Shown here piece after piece: positions 4,942 through 6,544 of a stretch of 6,544 bases of DNA. The translations under genes and the position numbers were made by a program. The stretch is from positions 1 through 6,544 of the forward strand of contig JAKAOI010000138.1 of NCBI GenBank assembly GCA_021812265.1. Direction: 5' to 3'. A model generated the notes under the pieces. That model saw only the letters and a list, made by a program, of their open reading frames with translations. It made no database searches and was not told where the DNA came from. Position 1 is the stretch's first letter, and the number at the start of each line of letters is the position of its first letter. Source of the stretch: Chloroflexota bacterium (GTDB taxonomy: Bacteria > Chloroflexota > Ktedonobacteria > Ktedonobacterales > JACDGC01).

Positions 4942-6544
4942 ATGGCAGTTACTACTGTCTCTTTTCCCCAACGAAAAAGTTTCTCGCGTATCCCTATGAT
5001 ACGATCTATGCCTAACCTTATTCAGGTGCAGTTAGACTCATTTGAATGGTTTAAGACAGAGGGACTTCGCGAACTTTTTGCTGAAATTTCACCCATCGAA
5101 GATTTTACCAACAAGAATCTCCGCCTCGATTTTATCGTTCCGGATGAACCTTTTGGCCAGCCAAAATTTAGTGAGGAAGAAAGCCGCGCGCGCGATGCGT
5201 CGTACTCTGCGCCCCTTTATATAGATGCGCGCCTCACTAATAAAGAAACAGGCTCTATTGTAGAGAAGTCCATCTTTATGGGGGACTTCCCTCTGATGAC
5301 CCGAGACGGCACATTCGTCATCAACGGAGCCGAGCGTGTGGTTGTCAGCCAGCTCGTTCGCTCCCCCGGCGTTTATTTCACCGCTGAAGAAGATGTAAAC
5401 AGCGGCGCTAAGTTATTTGCCGCCAAGTTAATTCCGAACCGCGGCGCGTGGTTGGAATTTGAAACGAGTAATCGACATATTCTCTATGTGAAAATCGACC
5501 GAAAACGTAAGTTGCCTGTCACCACACTGTTGCGCGCCATGGCGGCCATCAGTGATCGCGACCTTGGACGCACGCCATCCACCCCGCTGCTTACTACAAA
5601 CGAAACAATGCTTGAAGTCTTTAAAGATGTTGATACCGGCCCGGTTTCATATATCGCTGCTACTTTAGCAAAAGATACATTCACACCCGATGAGTCGCTG
5701 ATAGAAGTATATAAAAAATTGCGCCCGGGCGATCCCGCAACTCCGGACAATGCCCGTAATCTTGTCACAAATCTGTTCTACCAGCCGCGCCGATACGACC
5801 TTGGCAACGTAGGACGCTATAAGTTAAACCGCAAGTTGTCGTTAGGCATTTCACAAACTATCCATACACTAACCCAAGACGATATGATCGCTATCGTCAA
5901 GCGGCTTATTATGTTGAATAACACCCAAGGCCACCCCGATGATATTGACCACCTCGGCAACCGCAGAATCCGCAGTGTAGGAGAATTGATTCAGTCTCAG
6001 CTCCGCGTTGGTCTGTTGCGTATGGAACGTGTGGTAAAAGAACGCATCAGCGTAGAACAAGACCCTGCACAGGTAACCCCGGGCAAATTGATTAATATCC
6101 GGCCCATCGTTGCTGCAATGAAAGAGTTTTTCGGTGGCAGCCAATTGTCTCAATTTATGGATCAAATTAATCCTCTTGCCGAAATCGGCCATAAACGCCG
6201 CCTTTCTGCGCTGGGTCCCGGCGGCCTTTCTAGGGACCGCGCCGGATTTGAAGTGCGCGACGTGCATAGCTCGCACTACGGGCGTATTTGCCCCATTGAA
6301 ACACCGGAAGGCCCAAATATCGGCCTGATCGGCAATATGGCAACGTTTGCGCTGATCAATCGGTTTGGGTTTATTGAAACACCATACCGCCGCGTATTTC
6401 ATGAGATGGACAGCAACGACAGCCAATTATTGAACAGAATCGCCCGCAAAGATATTACGATACATAATTCTGTTATTTTACAAGCCGGCCAAACCGTTGA
6501 TGACAGCGTTTTTGCCACCCTGCAATCTTTGCCGGAGCCAATTT
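4942..6544 (+). CDS. rpoB: DNA-directed RNA polymerase beta subunit, N-terminal part (cut by window edge)
   Basis: Beta subunit of RNA polymerase; the first 534 codons are present. The ATG at 4942 has AGGAG at 4927-4931 (10-nt spacer), and the frame is closed upstream by a TGA at 4864. No other start codon lies between that stop and 4942, so the start is well fixed. Landmarks: [15 protein letters not shown] at 23-37, the protrusion with [18 protein letters not shown] from 129, and the lobe with [11 protein letters not shown]. The fork/rifampicin cluster [19 protein letters not shown] begins at 398, then [20 protein letters not shown], and [16 protein letters not shown] at 448-463. Residues equal to E. 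coli Q513, D516, H526, R529 and S531 are kept (Q404, D407, H417, R420, S422), while N518 is Ile409 and S522 is Ala. The rifampicin cluster sits about 110 residues earlier than in E. coli. No rplL precedes it; rpoC is expected to the right. Confidence 0.98.
   Translation, partial: MAVTTVSFPQRKSFSRIPMIRSMPNLIQVQLDSFEWFKTEGLRELFAEISPIEDFTNKNLRLDFIVPDEPFGQPKFSEEESRARDASYSAPLYIDARLTNKETGSIVEKSIFMGDFPLMTRDGTFVINGAERVVVSQLVRSPGVYFTAEEDVNSGAKLFAAKLIPNRGAWLEFETSNRHILYVKIDRKRKLPVTTLLRAMAAISDRDLGRTPSTPLLTTNETMLEVFKDVDTGPVSYIAATLAKDTFTPDESLIEVYKKLRPGDPATPDNARNLVTNLFYQPRRYDLGNVGRYKLNRKLSLGISQTIHTLTQDDMIAIVKRLIMLNNTQGHPDDIDHLGNRRIRSVGELIQSQLRVGLLRMERVVKERISVEQDPAQVTPGKLINIRPIVAAMKEFFGGSQLSQFMDQINPLAEIGHKRRLSALGPGGLSRDRAGFEVRDVHSSHYGRICPIETPEGPNIGLIGNMATFALINRFGFIETPYRRVFHEMDSNDSQLLNRIARKDITIHNSVILQAGQTVDDSVFATLQSLPEPI

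Noticed and set aside
4863..5015. Upstream ORF of 50 codons overlapping the rpoB start in another frame
   Set aside because: Its second half is a shadow of rpoB and its stop lies 74 nt inside rpoB, too far for simple coupling. No recognisable product.
5869..6426. 185-codon minus-strand ORF inside rpoB
   Set aside because: Antisense to highly conserved RpoB codons; a reading-frame shadow, as is the one at 5484-5768.
1..6544. tRNA, rRNA, CRISPR array, transposase or prophage genes
   Set aside because: I looked for T-loop-like GGTTCGA signatures, spaced repeats and transposase motifs by eye and found none that hold up.

Overview
The window is bacterial chromosome carrying core genes. It reads on the minus strand from about 4440 down to 1 and on the plus strand from about 4460 to the end. 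The RpoB N-terminus, which lacks the large beta-subunit insertions of Proteobacteria, and the short sigma factor without region 1.1 resemble Chloroflexota proteins as I remember them. That placement is a moderate-confidence inference, not a search result.

Layout: (1) 1-1334, minus: an ABC importer for molybdate or tungstate. A lipoprotein substrate-binding protein (WtpA/ModA type) overlaps by ATGA the start of a ModB/WtpB-type permease that runs off the left edge. (2) 1335-1609: a gap with a candidate promoter for the importer. (3) 1610-2524, minus: a sigma-70 family factor of 304 aa with its own good promoter just upstream. (4) 2525-3172: 648 bp with no recognisable gene but with inverted repeats, a long stem-loop, a tiny ORF with a good ribosome binding site, and protein-like fragments broken by stops. 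This is the least explained part of the window. (5) 3173-4253, minus: rplS (ribosomal protein L19) followed by rnhB (RNase HII), a classical pairing, with a promoter and an attenuator-like hairpin in a 150-nt leader. (6) 4254-4941: a divergent control region. It holds the rplS promoter pointing left, two promoters pointing right (one nearly perfect consensus with an extended -10), and a leader of about 345 nt before rpoB. (7) 4942-6544, plus: the first 534 codons of rpoB, covering the rifampicin-binding cluster and cut by the right edge.

Functionally the window joins transcription (rpoB, sigma factor), translation (L19), RNA/DNA hybrid repair (RNase HII) and oxyanion uptake. I found no mobile element, CRISPR array, tRNA or rRNA. 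No clearly new biological system is visible. The best candidates for follow-up are the orphan region 2525-3172, the two long leaders, and the unusual region 2.3-3.0 residues of the sigma factor.
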